Shown here one piece after another: positions 11,523 through 22,368 of a stretch of 64,000 bases of DNA. Within the stretch, counting starts at the first letter, position 1. Each line of letters opens with the position of its first letter. The translations under genes were made by a program, and so were the position numbers. The notes beneath the pieces are model-generated. The model had not been told where the DNA came from. It did no database searches and saw only the letters and a list, made by a program, of their open reading frames with translations. This DNA is from Cadophora sp. MPI-SDFR-AT-0126 (lineage: Eukaryota; Ascomycota; Leotiomycetes; Helotiales; Ploettnerulaceae). The stretch is taken from NCBI GenBank assembly GCA_020747065.1, contig JAGMVK010000006.1, positions 434,001 to 498,000 on the forward strand, written 5' to 3'.

Positions 11523-12065
11523 ACTAATACAATTGCGATCCCAAAGCTCATGCTGACCAAACTAACGCCAATTCTGAAGGCTTCGACTGAAAGGGTGAAA
11601 AGGGATGTTGAGTGCTTTTCCTACATTCGTTTAATATCTATGCTAAATCCCATGATATATATTGAGGATGCATAGTATCTTAATTTGAATTCTCACGAAG
11701 GTCGAATGCAAACATCATTTCTAACACCCTCTCTAAACTCTCTTCAAGACTTGCTGAGCCGCATCGTGATGCCTCACCAAGACACTTCCGTTAGCGCTAG
11801 ACCGACTCTGGTTAGCTGTATTCATATTGTACGTACTCTGTAGATTATGCCGACGCCTTCCAGTTGACATGCTGTAAGTTCTCCACAGCTCTTTGATGTC
11901 AGAATTCATAAGTGCCCTTCATGCCCAGAGCCGAGAATAACGGTTATAAGAGGGTTAAGCTTACCTAGTAGATGCTGTTAAGTTGGTACAACATTCCGCC
12001 CACTTATCAAATCTCAAGATCCTACACTTCACATAAACCTGAAACCTCATCTATTCAGACTCATC
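11523..12065. promoter_or_regulatory. Upstream region of the aminotransferase gene, TATA-like box at 11945
   Basis: Non-coding stretch between the HET pseudogene and the aminotransferase. A TATAAG element at 11945-11950 lies about 120 bp before the ATG, followed by a C- and A-rich leader. No other motif is assigned. Confidence 0.4.
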
Positions 12066-13283
12066 ATGCCTCGTCATCGCCCCCGTCGCCTGGACCAAAT
12101 CCAGGGCATTGGTGTCGACAAAATGGGCAACCTCGCCGATGCTGCATCCGGACAGGATTATCTTCGTCTAGAGAATCTCGATGTGGACATCCCACCTGAC
12201 CAGGAGGCTCTGACCTATTCCGAGCAAGCCATCCGTCAAGACGAAAACAACAGTTACCTTCCATTTACCGGCCAGGCACATCTCCGGGACGTAGCTGCTG
12301 AACATGTGTCGCGGCTCTCGGATGTTCAGTATGACGGCCAAAAGAATTGTACGATATCTGCAGGAGGACTTTCGGGAATCCTTAATGTACTTCTAGCAAC
12401 TGTTGAAGAAGGGGATGAGGTGATTATGACGGATCCTACGTACCGCGGGCTGATCAACCGGGTGCTGCTGGCAGGTGGGATACCAAAATACGTTCCATTT
12501 ACCTTCCAGCCAGGAGGAAACTGGAAGCTGGACCAAAAGGCGCTCCGGTCTGCGGTTACGAGTAAGACAACTGCAATGTTACTCATGTCGCCCTCAATGC
12601 CTACCGGTGGGTATTTGGACGAGCAGGACTGGCAACTAGTTTCCGAATTATGCATAGCCAACGATCTTCTGCTCATCAATGATACGGCTATGGAACGGCT
12701 CGTCTTTGATAATCGTCCAGTCATCAACCCTGCGGGCTTACCTGGGATGGAAGAGCGCACCATAACCGTGGGATCATCCGCAAAAGAATTGAGAATGATC
12801 GGATGGAGAGTCGGTTGGATTGTTGGACCCGAGGACATCATGAAGGACGTCGCTGCGGTCTCTATGGCGAATGTGGTCGTTCCAGTCGGGATTGCTCAGG
12901 AAGCTGTTGCGATTGCGTTAGAGCGGTCATGGGGGACCAAGTCGCGTTCAGAATCAGGTTCAATTTCAGACATGTCAACGGATATGGTAGAATACGTTGC
13001 CGAACTTCAAGCTCGGCGGGATATGATTGTGTCTGAGCTGGAGGGGCTGCCTGTGGGCGTTCCTGCGGGTGGATGGAGTCTTCTATTACGGCTGAGTGAC
13101 TTTGGTATCGATGGTAATGAAGCTTCAAAACGACTCTTAGAGCAGGGAGTATGTGCCACCTCGATGGATGGATGGGGAGGGACGGATGCTGGGCAATACA
13201 TTCGATTTGTGTTTTCGAATGAGCCTCTTAATCGTCTGAAGGGCTTAGGCCCCAAAGTCCGGAGAGCACTACAAAGCTCATAG
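12066..13283 (+). CDS. PLP-dependent class I/II aminotransferase-like enzyme (405 aa)
   Basis: Single exon with ATG at 12066 and TAG at 13281. Fold-type I PLP enzyme: YLPFTGQAHLRD (substrate-loop region), SAGGLSGILNVLLATVEEGD, DPTYRGL, SPSMPTGGYLDEQDW (the NPxNPTG-type motif, here with Ser and Met changes), and SSAKELRMIGWRVGW carrying the Schiff-base Lys and downstream Arg. It should catalyse transamination or a related reaction on an amino acid. Length is normal. No signal peptide, so probably cytosolic. Neighbours give no pathway clue. Close substrate assignment is not possible from sequence alone. Confidence 0.88.
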   Translation: MPRHRPRRLDQIQGIGVDKMGNLADAASGQDYLRLENLDVDIPPDQEALTYSEQAIRQDENNSYLPFTGQAHLRDVAAEHVSRLSDVQYDGQKNCTISAGGLSGILNVLLATVEEGDEVIMTDPTYRGLINRVLLAGGIPKYVPFTFQPGGNWKLDQKALRSAVTSKTTAMLLMSPSMPTGGYLDEQDWQLVSELCIANDLLLINDTAMERLVFDNRPVINPAGLPGMEERTITVGSSAKELRMIGWRVGWIVGPEDIMKDVAAVSMANVVVPVGIAQEAVAIALERSWGTKSRSESGSISDMSTDMVEYVAELQARRDMIVSELEGLPVGVPAGGWSLLLRLSDFGIDGNEASKRLLEQGVCATSMDGWGGTDAGQYIRFVFSNEPLNRLKGLGPKVRRALQSS

Positions 13284-14574
13284 ATAGACAAACCGGCATC
13301 AATAGGATCAAATCATTCAGCATTCTCACGCTCTGCTCCGGGAAATTCCTTATATCACCAAGGAGTCTCCGATGATAAAACTATTTCCAATCGCTGCACT
13401 CAATCATGACAAACTTGGATGTCGGAACAGTAACACCGGATGCAGGAAGCGGAACCAAAAGTTGAAATACCTCAAAATGGACATTAGAAGTAGCAGAAAG
13501 TCAAATGTAGAAACTAGAAAGGAGGTCAGCTGGAAGACAAAATTTGCAAAACTAGAAGTTGATATCTTTCCACGTGGTGGTTCTGCATCGGAGATAATCC
13601 AAAAACAGAATGAAAGGCGATTCAAGAAAAGAGGTCCGATTTGGTCCAAGAATATTACCCCGCACCGCAGATCTTCATCGAATTCAGCTCTACAGTACTT
13701 TGAACTCAGGTAATCCTCTTTAACGATCCTAATCTATCAGAATTTTGTGGTTTTATCATCAATTGAAATTCAACCTACAGACAACGATGACGTCAAATAT
13801 AAACACAGAGTGCTCAGAGCACCTTGATGTTTGCAATCTTAAAGTTCACCCCACCCACCAAAACAACAAAGTTCAGAACCCCTCCATCTACACCAGACCA
13901 GACAACCCCGCATATCACATGCCGGCTTCCCAGCCCCGAGTAATACAACCACAACTACCGGACTTGAATTGTTGTACAAGTGTCTTGGTCGGGCACACAA
14001 CTCCAGCAACACCTTCCTAATGCAGGTCCACTCACCGAACCATTCGGTATAACAGCCATTACCCGTGTGCTAGGCAGTCCTATAATTGGTTAAACAAGAC
14101 CATAGTATGAATTCACTGACCAACGAAAATTCACTTTGGCTACAAGTTGAGAACCTGGTTCGGCGGATTTATAATGCGTGGAGAGAAGGAGTGCTCGTAA
14201 CCGAGCCGATGATTGGTAAAGTATACTCGGTTGTACATATTCAAGCTTGAAGTCTATAGTCTTACTGGAGCATAATTTTGCCTGAAAGAAGCAGGTCTTG
14301 AGATCAGCAGTACTTTTGTAGAGTTCTTGAAGTCGGAGGTGTGGACTGAAATGGCTACTGCTACATGTCCATTTCAATTCAGCTGCTTTGACACTTCGGT
14401 TAGACGGACTTGTCAACATCCCGCATGACCTCCAAAGAATTATAAATTCTGAGGTCGAATCCAAAAGTCCTCGAAGATCTCCTCTGCAAATTCTATCTCT
14501 CTCTTTCCTCTCCCCTCCCCTCTCATTCAATCACTTCATCTCCAACCATCTCACTCACCCACCTGACCGCAATC
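13284..14574. promoter_or_regulatory. 1.3 kb intergenic; cutinase promoter with TATA box at 14441
   Basis: No supported gene (a 113-codon frame at 13372-13713 is stop-rich on both sides and resembles nothing). Immediately before the cutinase there is a TATAAATT element at 14441-14448, about 134 bp upstream of the ATG, followed by a long pyrimidine-rich leader (CTCTCTCTTTCCTCTCC type), as is common in highly expressed fungal genes. Confidence 0.5.
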
Positions 14575-15805
14575 ATGAAGACCTCCCACCTCCTCACCCT
14601 GCTCCCACTCCTGGGCCTCACATCAGCCATCCCTCTCATCCAACTCCGCGACGATGACCTCACCAACGCCACCATATCTTCATCCATCTCCCTCCCCCAA
14701 GCCGCAGCAATGGGCTCAATCTCCACCCTCAACACCATCGCCGCCGCCGCCGACCCCATCAACGAGAATGGTCTTTCCGGAGCTTGTAAGGACGTGACTG
14801 TCTTGTTTGCAAAGGGGACGGGAGAGAATGGGAATATGGGAGATGGGAGTTCGCCGGGTCCGGCTTGGGCTGCGGCTATTAGGGCGAGTTTGGGAACGGC
14901 GAGGGTGGCGGTGCAGGGGATTGATTATGATGCTAGTGTTTTGGGGTCAGTATTCTCCTGTCTTTTTCTTCGTTTGGTCCCTTATTGCTTCCCCACGAAT
15001 GTCTTGGGCTGTTGCAATCTTCTCTCTCTCTGTGTTTACTTCAGTTTTCTCTTCTGCGAATTTTTGAAACGTTGAATATGAGATGGAAGTGAGTGAAATG
15101 GAGATAAGAAGAGGTAATTGCAATGAGAAAATCCAGCAGCAAAAGATTGCGTGTAGAAAGTCTTTCCTCAAGAGCCAATTCACGCAAAAACACCCAAAAG
15201 AAAGGAAAAAAAACCCAAGTACTAACACCATCCTCACCAGCTACCTCCTAGGCGGCTCCCCCTCCGGAAGCACAACCTACCTAAACACCATCAACCAAGC
15301 CAGCACTCAATGTCCCAACACCAAGATCGTAGTTGGCGGCTACTCTCAAGGCGGTCAGATCCTGCATAACGCAGCCGAGAAATTGACTGCTGCTGTTACG
15401 GCGAAGATTGCTGCTGGTTCGTTCTCTCCCTTTTCTTACTCCCACCCTTTCTGAATCCTAATTCCCCTAATTTCCTCCCAAGCCCCTCTCCCTTTCACAA
15501 CACTGCTCTCCCTTCCCTTCTCTTTCTCCCTCTACCCTACTTCACATCTTCCCCTATCCCATTTTCTGCTTTCCCCTCTAAAACTCTCCCCCATTCCCAA
15601 CTAACATCCTCTCCTCCTCTTTTCAGCCGTCCTCTTCGGCGACCCCGACTACCCCGACACACCAGGTTCCGTGCCCGCCTCCAAGACGCTGCAGCTATGC
15701 CATCAAGGTGATATCATCTGTCGTGGCATAGGGGGTGCGGATGCGCACCTGACGTATCCGAGTGATGCGCCGCAGGCGGCTGCTTTTGTTGTTGCTAGGG
15801 TTTAG
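14575..15805 (+). CDS. Secreted cutinase (~241 aa)
   Basis: Three exons: 14575-14945, 15241-15416 and 15627-15805. Introns are 295 and 210 nt, with branch-site-like TACTAAC and CTAAC; phases close perfectly. The signal peptide covers about 18 residues (MKTSHLLTLLPLLGLTSA). Mature-part marks: ACKDVTVLFAKGTGENGN (the oxyanion region), GGYSQGGQILHNA with the nucleophile Ser, CHQGDIICRG with the catalytic Asp between paired Cys, and DAHLTYP with the catalytic His. Cutinases are extracellular serine esterases that hydrolyse the polyester of plant cuticle. Intron 1 is unusually long for this genome. The serine box reads GYSQGG rather than the more usual GYSQGA. Confidence 0.95.
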
Positions 15806-16426
15806 GTTTGATGGATGGATGAGTGAAGGGAGAGAAGAATAGGGAGGGGGAGAGGGGTGAGGTGGGGGAGATGGGAATGAGAGAGGGTAGAGGGAGGGGA
15901 AAGGGGAGAGGGGAGGAAGTTGTCGTTTGTTTATCTGATTAAGCGAGGACTTTGACGTCCTTCGAGATGCCCGAGGTCGTTAAAAATGCCAGAATTCCTG
16001 TTTTGCGGAAGCTGGCTCCGAAAAACTTACATATCAAAATCACAGAGGCTTCCAAAGCGACAGAACGATCGCCTGAGTTTCAGTGCTTTCTATTCTCCCT
16101 TCTCAGCTCTACGAATGATCGTTTTCCAAATATACATACATGAATCCCCTCCGTCTTCCCATTACGAAAGTAATACCGTCATACTTCAAGTATCCTCGAT
16201 ACTAGCAGGTATCCAGACTGTATCCTGCCACAGTAACAATTGCGCTTGTTGTGCAACAAAGGCCGGTTGTGAGTAGTAAGTAAGCAACGCTCCAGAACGC
16301 CATCCAACGCGCCATAACCCAGAAGCAATACCATACAAAAGGAGACAAGCCTATCCTCCGATTCTCGCCCTCTAGTACCTAATCCGAATCCCATCTTGTC
16401 CGCCCACTCATCCAAAATAAAAACAT
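15806..16426. other. Intergenic with strongly purine-rich tract (15828-15921)
   Basis: Just after the cutinase stop, about 95 bp are almost pure G/A with many GGG and GGGG runs (GGGAGGGGGAGAGGGG type). Part of it is the reverse complement of a pyrimidine tract in cutinase intron 2. The remainder is non-coding. Confidence 0.6.
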
Positions 16427-17932
16427 CTAGGCACCACTTCCAAGTGTCATAACAAACTCGCCATCCTCCTCCTCCTCTCTCCTCAAGCACTCCTGCAATC
16501 CTCTAACATCCAATCCCAACCCGCCATCACTGTCATCCTCATGACCATCAACCTCAAACGCCTTCATAAAGGCCGGATTTCTCCATTCAGATTGTGCCTC
16601 GCTCTCCTTAGCCCAGCGGGCGGGTGTGATGGTTACTTCGGAGCTAGTGGACATGTTGCTTGTGCTGCGTTGGAGGACACGCTGGTTACAGTCTGGCTTG
16701 GGGAGGGCGGTGCTGTCGTTGCTAGAAGTTGAGGTGTTGGATGTGGAGTTTGAGGTATTGGAAGTTGGGGGAGTGAATGTCTTCATGTTGAGGATTCCAC
16801 TGGCAGATCGACCCTTTGTATATCCGATAGTAGAGCGGGATGCGGCATTTGCGGCGGCAGCGCGCATCGTTGACGCATTAGCTGGGACAGTAGGAGCGGG
16901 GGCTGGTTTAGGTCGGGAGAGGAAGGATGGCTTAGGTGCGGGCTTCGAGATCTGTAGCTGGATGCCGGTGGATTTCAAAGGTGCAGAGGAGAGGACGGAT
17001 GCAGCTTTGCGCGAGGTGATTGTTCCTGGACCTTTGTTTTGGAGGACGGGTTTCTTGACGTCGGCGAGAGGTTTGCGGGAGGCAGGCTGGGACTTCGTGT
17101 CTTGAGGAATAGACAGCGCTGGTTTCTTGTTGCGTAAATGTCTGAATGTCTCTGGAACATCTCCAACTGTCCAGTCTTCCTCCATCATCTTCATGATACG
17201 CTCATCGGTCGCCTTGGCCGATCTCTGATATGCTTCCTCTGCTTCTCTCTCGTATCTCGACATGCCATTCTCATCGACTGGTTGACGATATGTCTTGTGG
17301 ATTCCACGCATCAAGTTTCCAGGCTTCAGAGCAGTGTAGTCGAGACAGTTATTTGGGAAGTCGGTTGACTCGTAGGGAAGATCTTTGGGTCTCGGAGGAC
17401 AGTATTCGACATCTCTATCTGCCAAAGGGCTTTCGTCACCATGTACTTCGAGCTTGACAGATTCAGCATGGATAAGCTTCTTGGGTCTGCGACCGCTGGT
17501 TTGCTGTTTCGGCTGGGTTTTTTCGAGTTCCTTCTCAGGGGCGGGTCCGGACGGTGTTTGGAATGCTTTTGCTTTGGCGTTTGTGGTTTTCATACCAAGA
17601 GGAGCTCGAGTCCGAGGACCTGACTCTGTCAACATATACTTGCTGCATCTAACGTGTAGCTGCGTACCCATTGGAGTGACGAAAGCATTCTTATCGAGTG
17701 TTGCACCCTTCTTTCCAGTCACCAATCCTTCCAGACCCTTTCCCTTGACTGACTTTCCTCCAAAGCCTGCTGGCGCATTCTCATCATTCAATGGGATTTT
17801 CAATGGTGTCTTTGGGTATTTAGCACCAGGTGTTTTGGGCTGTAGGCCACGAGTGCTCTGGTTGAGTGGCTTTGCTGCTGCTGCTTGATGGTGGCCGTGA
17901 ACCAGATTCTCCTGATCGCGTGCCGCGAACAT
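16427..17932 (-). CDS. Conserved-looking basic, disordered protein of unknown function (~501 aa)
   Basis: Single exon. I prefer the ATG at 17932 (MFAARDQENLVHGHH) to the in-frame ATG 14 codons upstream, because the sequence from there looks like a conserved N-terminus. The first 130 residues hold ordered-looking short blocks (QPKTPGAKYPKTPLKIPLND, DKNAFVTPMGTQLHVRCSKY, RAPLGMKTTNAKAKAFQTP). The middle and end are Ser/Pro/Ala/Lys-rich, with a coiled RYEREAEEAYQRSAKATDER segment and an acidic DGHEDDSDGG patch near the C-terminus. Repeated TP sites suggest CDK-type phosphorylation, and NDEN next to basic motifs resembles an APC/C degron. A cell-cycle or chromosome role is only a guess. It is divergent from tropomyosin. 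Confidence 0.75.
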   Translation of the reverse strand: MFAARDQENLVHGHHQAAAAKPLNQSTRGLQPKTPGAKYPKTPLKIPLNDENAPAGFGGKSVKGKGLEGLVTGKKGATLDKNAFVTPMGTQLHVRCSKYMLTESGPRTRAPLGMKTTNAKAKAFQTPSGPAPEKELEKTQPKQQTSGRRPKKLIHAESVKLEVHGDESPLADRDVEYCPPRPKDLPYESTDFPNNCLDYTALKPGNLMRGIHKTYRQPVDENGMSRYEREAEEAYQRSAKATDERIMKMMEEDWTVGDVPETFRHLRNKKPALSIPQDTKSQPASRKPLADVKKPVLQNKGPGTITSRKAASVLSSAPLKSTGIQLQISKPAPKPSFLSRPKPAPAPTVPANASTMRAAAANAASRSTIGYTKGRSASGILNMKTFTPPTSNTSNSTSNTSTSSNDSTALPKPDCNQRVLQRSTSNMSTSSEVTITPARWAKESEAQSEWRNPAFMKAFEVDGHEDDSDGGLGLDVRGLQECLRREEEEDGEFVMTLGSGA

Positions 17933-18408
17933 ATTGGATTCTCGACTCGAATATTTGTAGTTTTTCGTGATCAATGGTGTTGTAATTCGGAACGATGAAT
18001 ATTCGATGGTATCGTCTTGTGTGTTGGTGTATTACATTGATGTCGCGTTGATGGTCTGGTCCCTTGTTGAGGTCTTGTGTTTTCAACAAACAGGGGTAAG
18101 CTGTAAATCGGTAAATTATTTGTTTACTACTACTAACCATCTCCCCGACAACACAGTCAAAACTGCCCCACCTCGATACCCCTGTCTTTCCTTCCCAATC
18201 TGGCCAGCTGGCTGCCTCGTGTCGTTGGACTTCATCCAGCTCCTCTTGTGTTTGATCTCGTCTCGCGATTCTTCCACAATTTCCCAGACCAACATAACAC
18301 CTACTCCTCTACTCCCACCATATCCACCGTCAACACCATCTTCCACCACTATTTGCATCTCAGTCATTTCCATCACAACACCAAGATCTACCCTTCACCG
18401 CCGCCATC
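17933..18408. promoter_or_regulatory. Divergent promoter region, unknown protein / tropomyosin
   Basis: About 475 bp between two head-to-head genes. The tropomyosin side has a C/T- and CACC-rich leader. No consensus TATA box was picked out. Confidence 0.4.
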
Positions 18409-19208
18409 ATGGATCGCATCAAGGAGGTAAGTTCTCCCCATCTCTGCCTGTGCACAATAACCCCGCCATCCCGCTCTGCCTTACCCTTCCCTACCCAATA
18501 CAGCGCACAACGCCGCAACGCACCCATGTGTTGAGGCATCTACTATATCTCTTTTCTATCTAGAGAATCTACATCATCGTTATCATGAACATGCAGAGAA
18601 TACGGGTAGTAACAAGCGGCAGAAAATGAACTCCCTCCGCATCGAGGCTGACGAAGCCGCCGCCCAAGTCGAGGAGCTCAAGGCAAAGATCAAGGTCCTT
18701 GAGCAAGAGAATCTCAACAAAGAGCACGAAATCACCTCTCTCACGCACAAGAATACCCAATTGGAAAGTGAGGTCGAGAAGTTGGAGGCGGCTGTGAAGG
18801 AACACAAGGGAGAGAAAGATGAGGGATCTGCGGCTTTGACACAGAATGAGACTTTGCAACGCAGACTGCAGCTTTTGGAGGAGGAAGCTGAGGAGGCTGA
18901 TAAGAACTTACGGGAGACCAACGACAAGTATGTTTTTTTCCACTCTATCTCTGATCTTAATCCATGGCAACATATCTACGAGCCTTCATCCCTATCCTCC
19001 CTCCACAGCTATCGGCGCTACGTAAGCTGATCATCATCCTCACAGGCTTCGTCAAACCGATGTCAAGGCCGGCCACTTCGAACGCAAAGTCCAAGCCCTC
19101 GAAGCAGACCGCGACCAATGGGAAGCCAAATATGAGGAGATGGCCAAGAAGTACGCAGCTGTCCAGAAGGAGCTGGAGGATTTCCAAAACGAGATCGGCA
19201 ATATCTAG
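18409..19208 (+). CDS. tpm1: Tropomyosin (~161 aa)
   Basis: Three exons: 18409-18426 (only MDRIKE), 18623-18927 and 19046-19208. The product begins MDRIKEKMNSLRIEADEAA and is a continuous heptad-repeat coiled coil (AAQVEELKAKIKVLEQEN, LEEEAEEADKNLRETNDKL, FERKVQALEADRDQWEAKY) ending in ELEDFQNEIGNI. The 161-residue length is exactly what is expected of short fungal tropomyosins. It binds along actin filaments nucleated by formins and stabilises cables and the contractile ring. The six-codon first exon before a 196-nt intron is a typical arrangement for this gene in filamentous fungi. Confidence 0.96.
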
Positions 19209-19736
19209 ATGTCTGGATAGTGTCTCTCTTGTTGCTGGTCTTGCGTTGCGTCGCCTACACTACGCCGCGCGGCACTTTGGAGGTGATTCTGACGGACGTG
19301 GTATGAAATGAGCGCTCGTTGCTTTTCTAGACGATCTTCTTCTACGTGCATGGAGGAAGGAGGATATTATGTATCACGGACTCCGTTGGGGAGAAATGAA
19401 GGTATAATTGCAGTTAGGCTCCGTATGCGTTGGCGGTGGTACGCTGTTGTTTTTCTGTGGTACCATTTCTGTGGTACCATTTCTACAGATTCGATCGTTG
19501 GCTTTTGCTTGCTAGTTGATATCGAGATATCACATTTGCATTGTCTTGCGTTTGTCGGTGCTGTTGAACCTGACTTCCCAGTGATAACCCTGGGTTCCGC
19601 ATTTGCATTGCTTCTGTCCTTCTGTCTACTCATGCCTAGCTCGCTAATGATAGGAACAGTCTTTACATATGCCATAGTTTGGAACAGCTGAATTTGCACA
19701 TTCCATACATGTCCTCTACATGGGTCATATATCTTA
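19209..19736. other. Convergent intergenic between tropomyosin and RRP17
   Basis: 3' flanks of two convergent genes. Apart from a short tandem repeat (listed separately) nothing is recognised. Confidence 0.5.
19453..19484. repeat. Short tandem repeat, 14-bp unit, about 2.3 copies
   Basis: The unit TTCTGTGGTACCAT occurs twice head to tail (19453-19466 and 19467-19480), followed by TTCT of a third copy. It is in the tropomyosin 3' flank and looks like replication slippage. Confidence 0.85.
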
Positions 19737-20734
19737 TCAACCACCTCCCTTCCTAGCATCCGCACTCGCCTTATTCTTACTCTTCTGCTTCATCCTCGTC
19801 GCCTTCCTCTCCACCTTACTCTCATACCTAAACTTCTGCTTCCTCGGTTTCTTCGGCCACTTCTTCTTCCCCTCATCCTTACTACCCTTTCCCTCTCCCT
19901 CCTTCCCAACCCACTTCTTCTTCCCCTTCCCATCTCCATCCTCCTCTTCACTCCCATCATCAGCAGCCGCTTTCAGCAATCCCTCTTTCGTCACATCCAC
20001 AGCTTCGATGGTTACGGTCGTGTATTTGTCTTCGTCTTCAGACACGTATTCTTCCTCGTGGTCGATTACGGGCGGTGGGATTGGGATGACGGTGGGTTGG
20101 TCGTCGTCGTCAGAGGATATTCCGCCCCAGGCGTCGGGGTCAGAGTCCGAGGAGGAGTCTTGCGCGGAGGGATCGCCTGCTAGGCGGAGGGCGGCGTTGA
20201 TGGCGGAGACGTGCTGGGTGAGTTCTTGTTTGCGTTCTTCGCGGAGCTGTGGGAGGAGGGGTTGGGTTAGCAATTGTAGGAGCAGGGTGGTTATGCTGTT
20301 TTCTGCAGAGCGAGAATGCTGGCTTCCATATACAGCTCGACAGATGTATTCTGCCAGTACCAAACACAAGTAGAAATTCCAATTGCAATTCAATTCCTCC
20401 TCCTCCCATCCACCAAGATCAAACGCCAAACCCGCACTCCCAAACTTCCAAACCACGCATCAAACACAAAGAAATCCACAAAGTAACTAACCTGCTTCCT
20501 CATCTCTATCCTCTCCTCCCTCTCCTTCTTCGCCGCCTCCTCCTGCGCTCTCTTCGCGCGCTGCACCTTCCTCTTGTGAAACCCCGTCAGGTAATCCGCG
20601 CGCGCATCGTTGTCAAAGGATATCTCTTCGATCTTGTGCTCGACTTTCCGCCGCTTGTTGGGTTGTGAGGAGAGGAAGTTCTTTTTGGGGCGCGGGTTGA
20701 GGAATATGCCAGGTTCGAGGAGGGAGGCATTCAT
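19737..20734 (-). CDS. rrp17: Ribosomal RNA-processing protein 17 / Nop25 family (~250 aa)
   Basis: Two exons: 20734-20492 and 20246-19737, with a 245-nt intron (donor GTTAGT, acceptor CCCACAG, lariat-like GCTAACCC). The N-terminus holds the Nop25/RRP17 core: PRPKKNFLSSQPNKRRK, then EEISFDNDARADYLTGFHKR and KVQRAKRAQEEAAKKEREER. Exon 2 continues the helix (LREERKQELTQHVSAINAAL), then an acidic Ser/Asp stretch (SSSDSDPDAWGGISSDDDD) and a very basic nucleolar tail (KKWPKKPRKQKFRYESKVER). The family comprises nucleolar exonuclease/RNA-binding factors needed for 5' processing of 27S pre-rRNA. It is divergent from BIG1. Confidence 0.92.
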
Positions 20735-21058
20735 TTTGTCTGAATGGCCGCTGTAGGGGCTTGGGATTGTGGGGTAGGGTGGGAGGATTTTTGGGGAGGC
20801 GATTTGGCAGATGAGAAGGAGGAAATATTCTTGAGGGAAGGAAGCTTTGGAGTCGGGCTGTGAATCTGGAATTATTTTTCGCGGGGGTGGATATCAGATC
20901 TGATAAGTTTCCGCGCTCACAGCGGGATCCCGCTTATTGCCAAGTCCTCGAACTCAAGGCTGCGTTATGGTCCAGCTATCAAAGCTCCCGCATCTCAAGC
21001 TCGACATCATCAACCTCACTTGGTCTACCAAACACGATACGCAGACACGATAGCAACG
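20735..21058. promoter_or_regulatory. Divergent promoter region RRP17 / BIG1
   Basis: 324 bp between two head-to-head housekeeping genes. No TATA box is evident, in line with housekeeping promoters. Confidence 0.45.
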
Positions 21059-22368
21059 ATGCGTCTCTCCATCGCTGTATTGGCAGCTACGGCTTCGTGC
21101 GCTGTTGCTTTCAAGGATACGAGTCCGTTTGTGATGTTCTCTGATTCAATGTATGTTGCACTCCACTATCTACTGCTGCTTCCATGTTCAATTCGCATTT
21201 GGGGGATATACTTATCCAGACTGAGGAGTTGTTGGAGTGGTTATGGTTCATATAATGCAGATAGACTGACTGAAAGTAGACTACCACAAGACCTTAACAC
21301 AGCACAATTACAGACATCTTCCTCTATCCTCACCTCCGCCAAAGCACATCTCTCCACCTGCCCTTCGCAGATCTACTACATCCTCACACAACCCTCACTT
21401 CTCTCTTCCGAACTGGGCGCGCACGCACCGCATCTAAAGAATGCTGTTGGACATGATTCTGTGAAGGGACGATTGGCGGTTAATGAGGTTGTGGGGCTGA
21501 AGGTGGGTGATGCGGAGGAGTTGGTGAAGGTATTGGAGAGGGAGTGCGGTGCTGTTGTTGGTAATGGCAAGGATGTAGTAAAAGGGAAGACTGTTGTTGT
21601 GACGAAGGATTGGAGGGCGATTGAGGGGGAGAGGAAGGAGAGGGGGAGGATGGTTGAGGATTTTGGTGGGTTGATTGCTTTCCTTTTTCTTTGCTCTGCA
21701 TTAGATTTGATCAGTAGATCCGTATCTTCCCATTCTGTCTTTGACGAAGGTCTCAGCAGCGTGCAAGTATCAAACGACCAGCTAATCGTTTTTACAGACT
21801 CGACGCTCTACCCACTTCTCAGTGGTCTCTCCAGCGGTCCGAAATACACAGTCATCCTCCTCACAACACCAGCAACCAATATCTCTCCCGCTCATCCACA
21901 GACAAACGAGAAAGAGAACTCTATCGTCTACGAACCGAAGTTCATGGAGCCACTGCATATGGATCTTAAGAGGGATATCTATGCTCGTGAGAGAAACGAG
22001 TCGGGTGTTGTGGATCGGAGACCGTTGTTTGAGAAGTATAACTTCTTGTCGCCTGGTATGTCACTCCTCTGTTTCCGTCCTCTATCCCAAAGATTCTGAA
22101 TCCGGAACCTAAGCCATAATGTCATGGATTGCCAGGCTAGGGTCACTTACCTACATTTTTGTTTTCCGTCGATCCCGGCTGGTATACAATGGCAGGAATG
22201 TGGCGAACAAGCTAACACCCACCAGGTCTCTTCATGGGCCTTCTAGTCACTATCCTCCTTCTCGCTATCCTAAGCGTTGGAATCGGTGCAATTTCCAGCT
22301 TGGAAGTCTCGTATGGTGCGTTCGATAAGGAGATGGGTCCTGCAGCTCAACAGAAGAATAAGCAATAG
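21059..22368 (+). CDS. big1: BIG1-like ER membrane protein (~293 aa)
   Basis: Four exons: 21059-21150, 21277-21665, 21798-22055 and 22226-22368; phases close. The signal peptide is MRLSIAVLAATASCAVAF, followed by KDTSPFVMFSDS, a luminal domain (STCPSQIYYILTQPSLLSSE, and STLYPLLSGLSSGPKYTVIL after the second intron) and a C-terminal transmembrane segment (GLFMGLLVTILLLAILSVGI), then SSLEVSYGAFDKEMGP. This layout matches the BIG1 / V-ATPase accessory (Voa1-like) family, which works in the ER membrane in cell-wall beta-1,6-glucan production and V0 assembly. The first intron's acceptor was chosen by phase and by family similarity, so that boundary is the least certain. Introns 1 and 2 are both multiples of three and free of stops. 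Confidence 0.78.

Noticed and set aside
13372..13713. 113-codon Lys/Arg/Ser-rich open frame
   Set aside because: No family features and an isolated position; most likely non-coding A-rich sequence.
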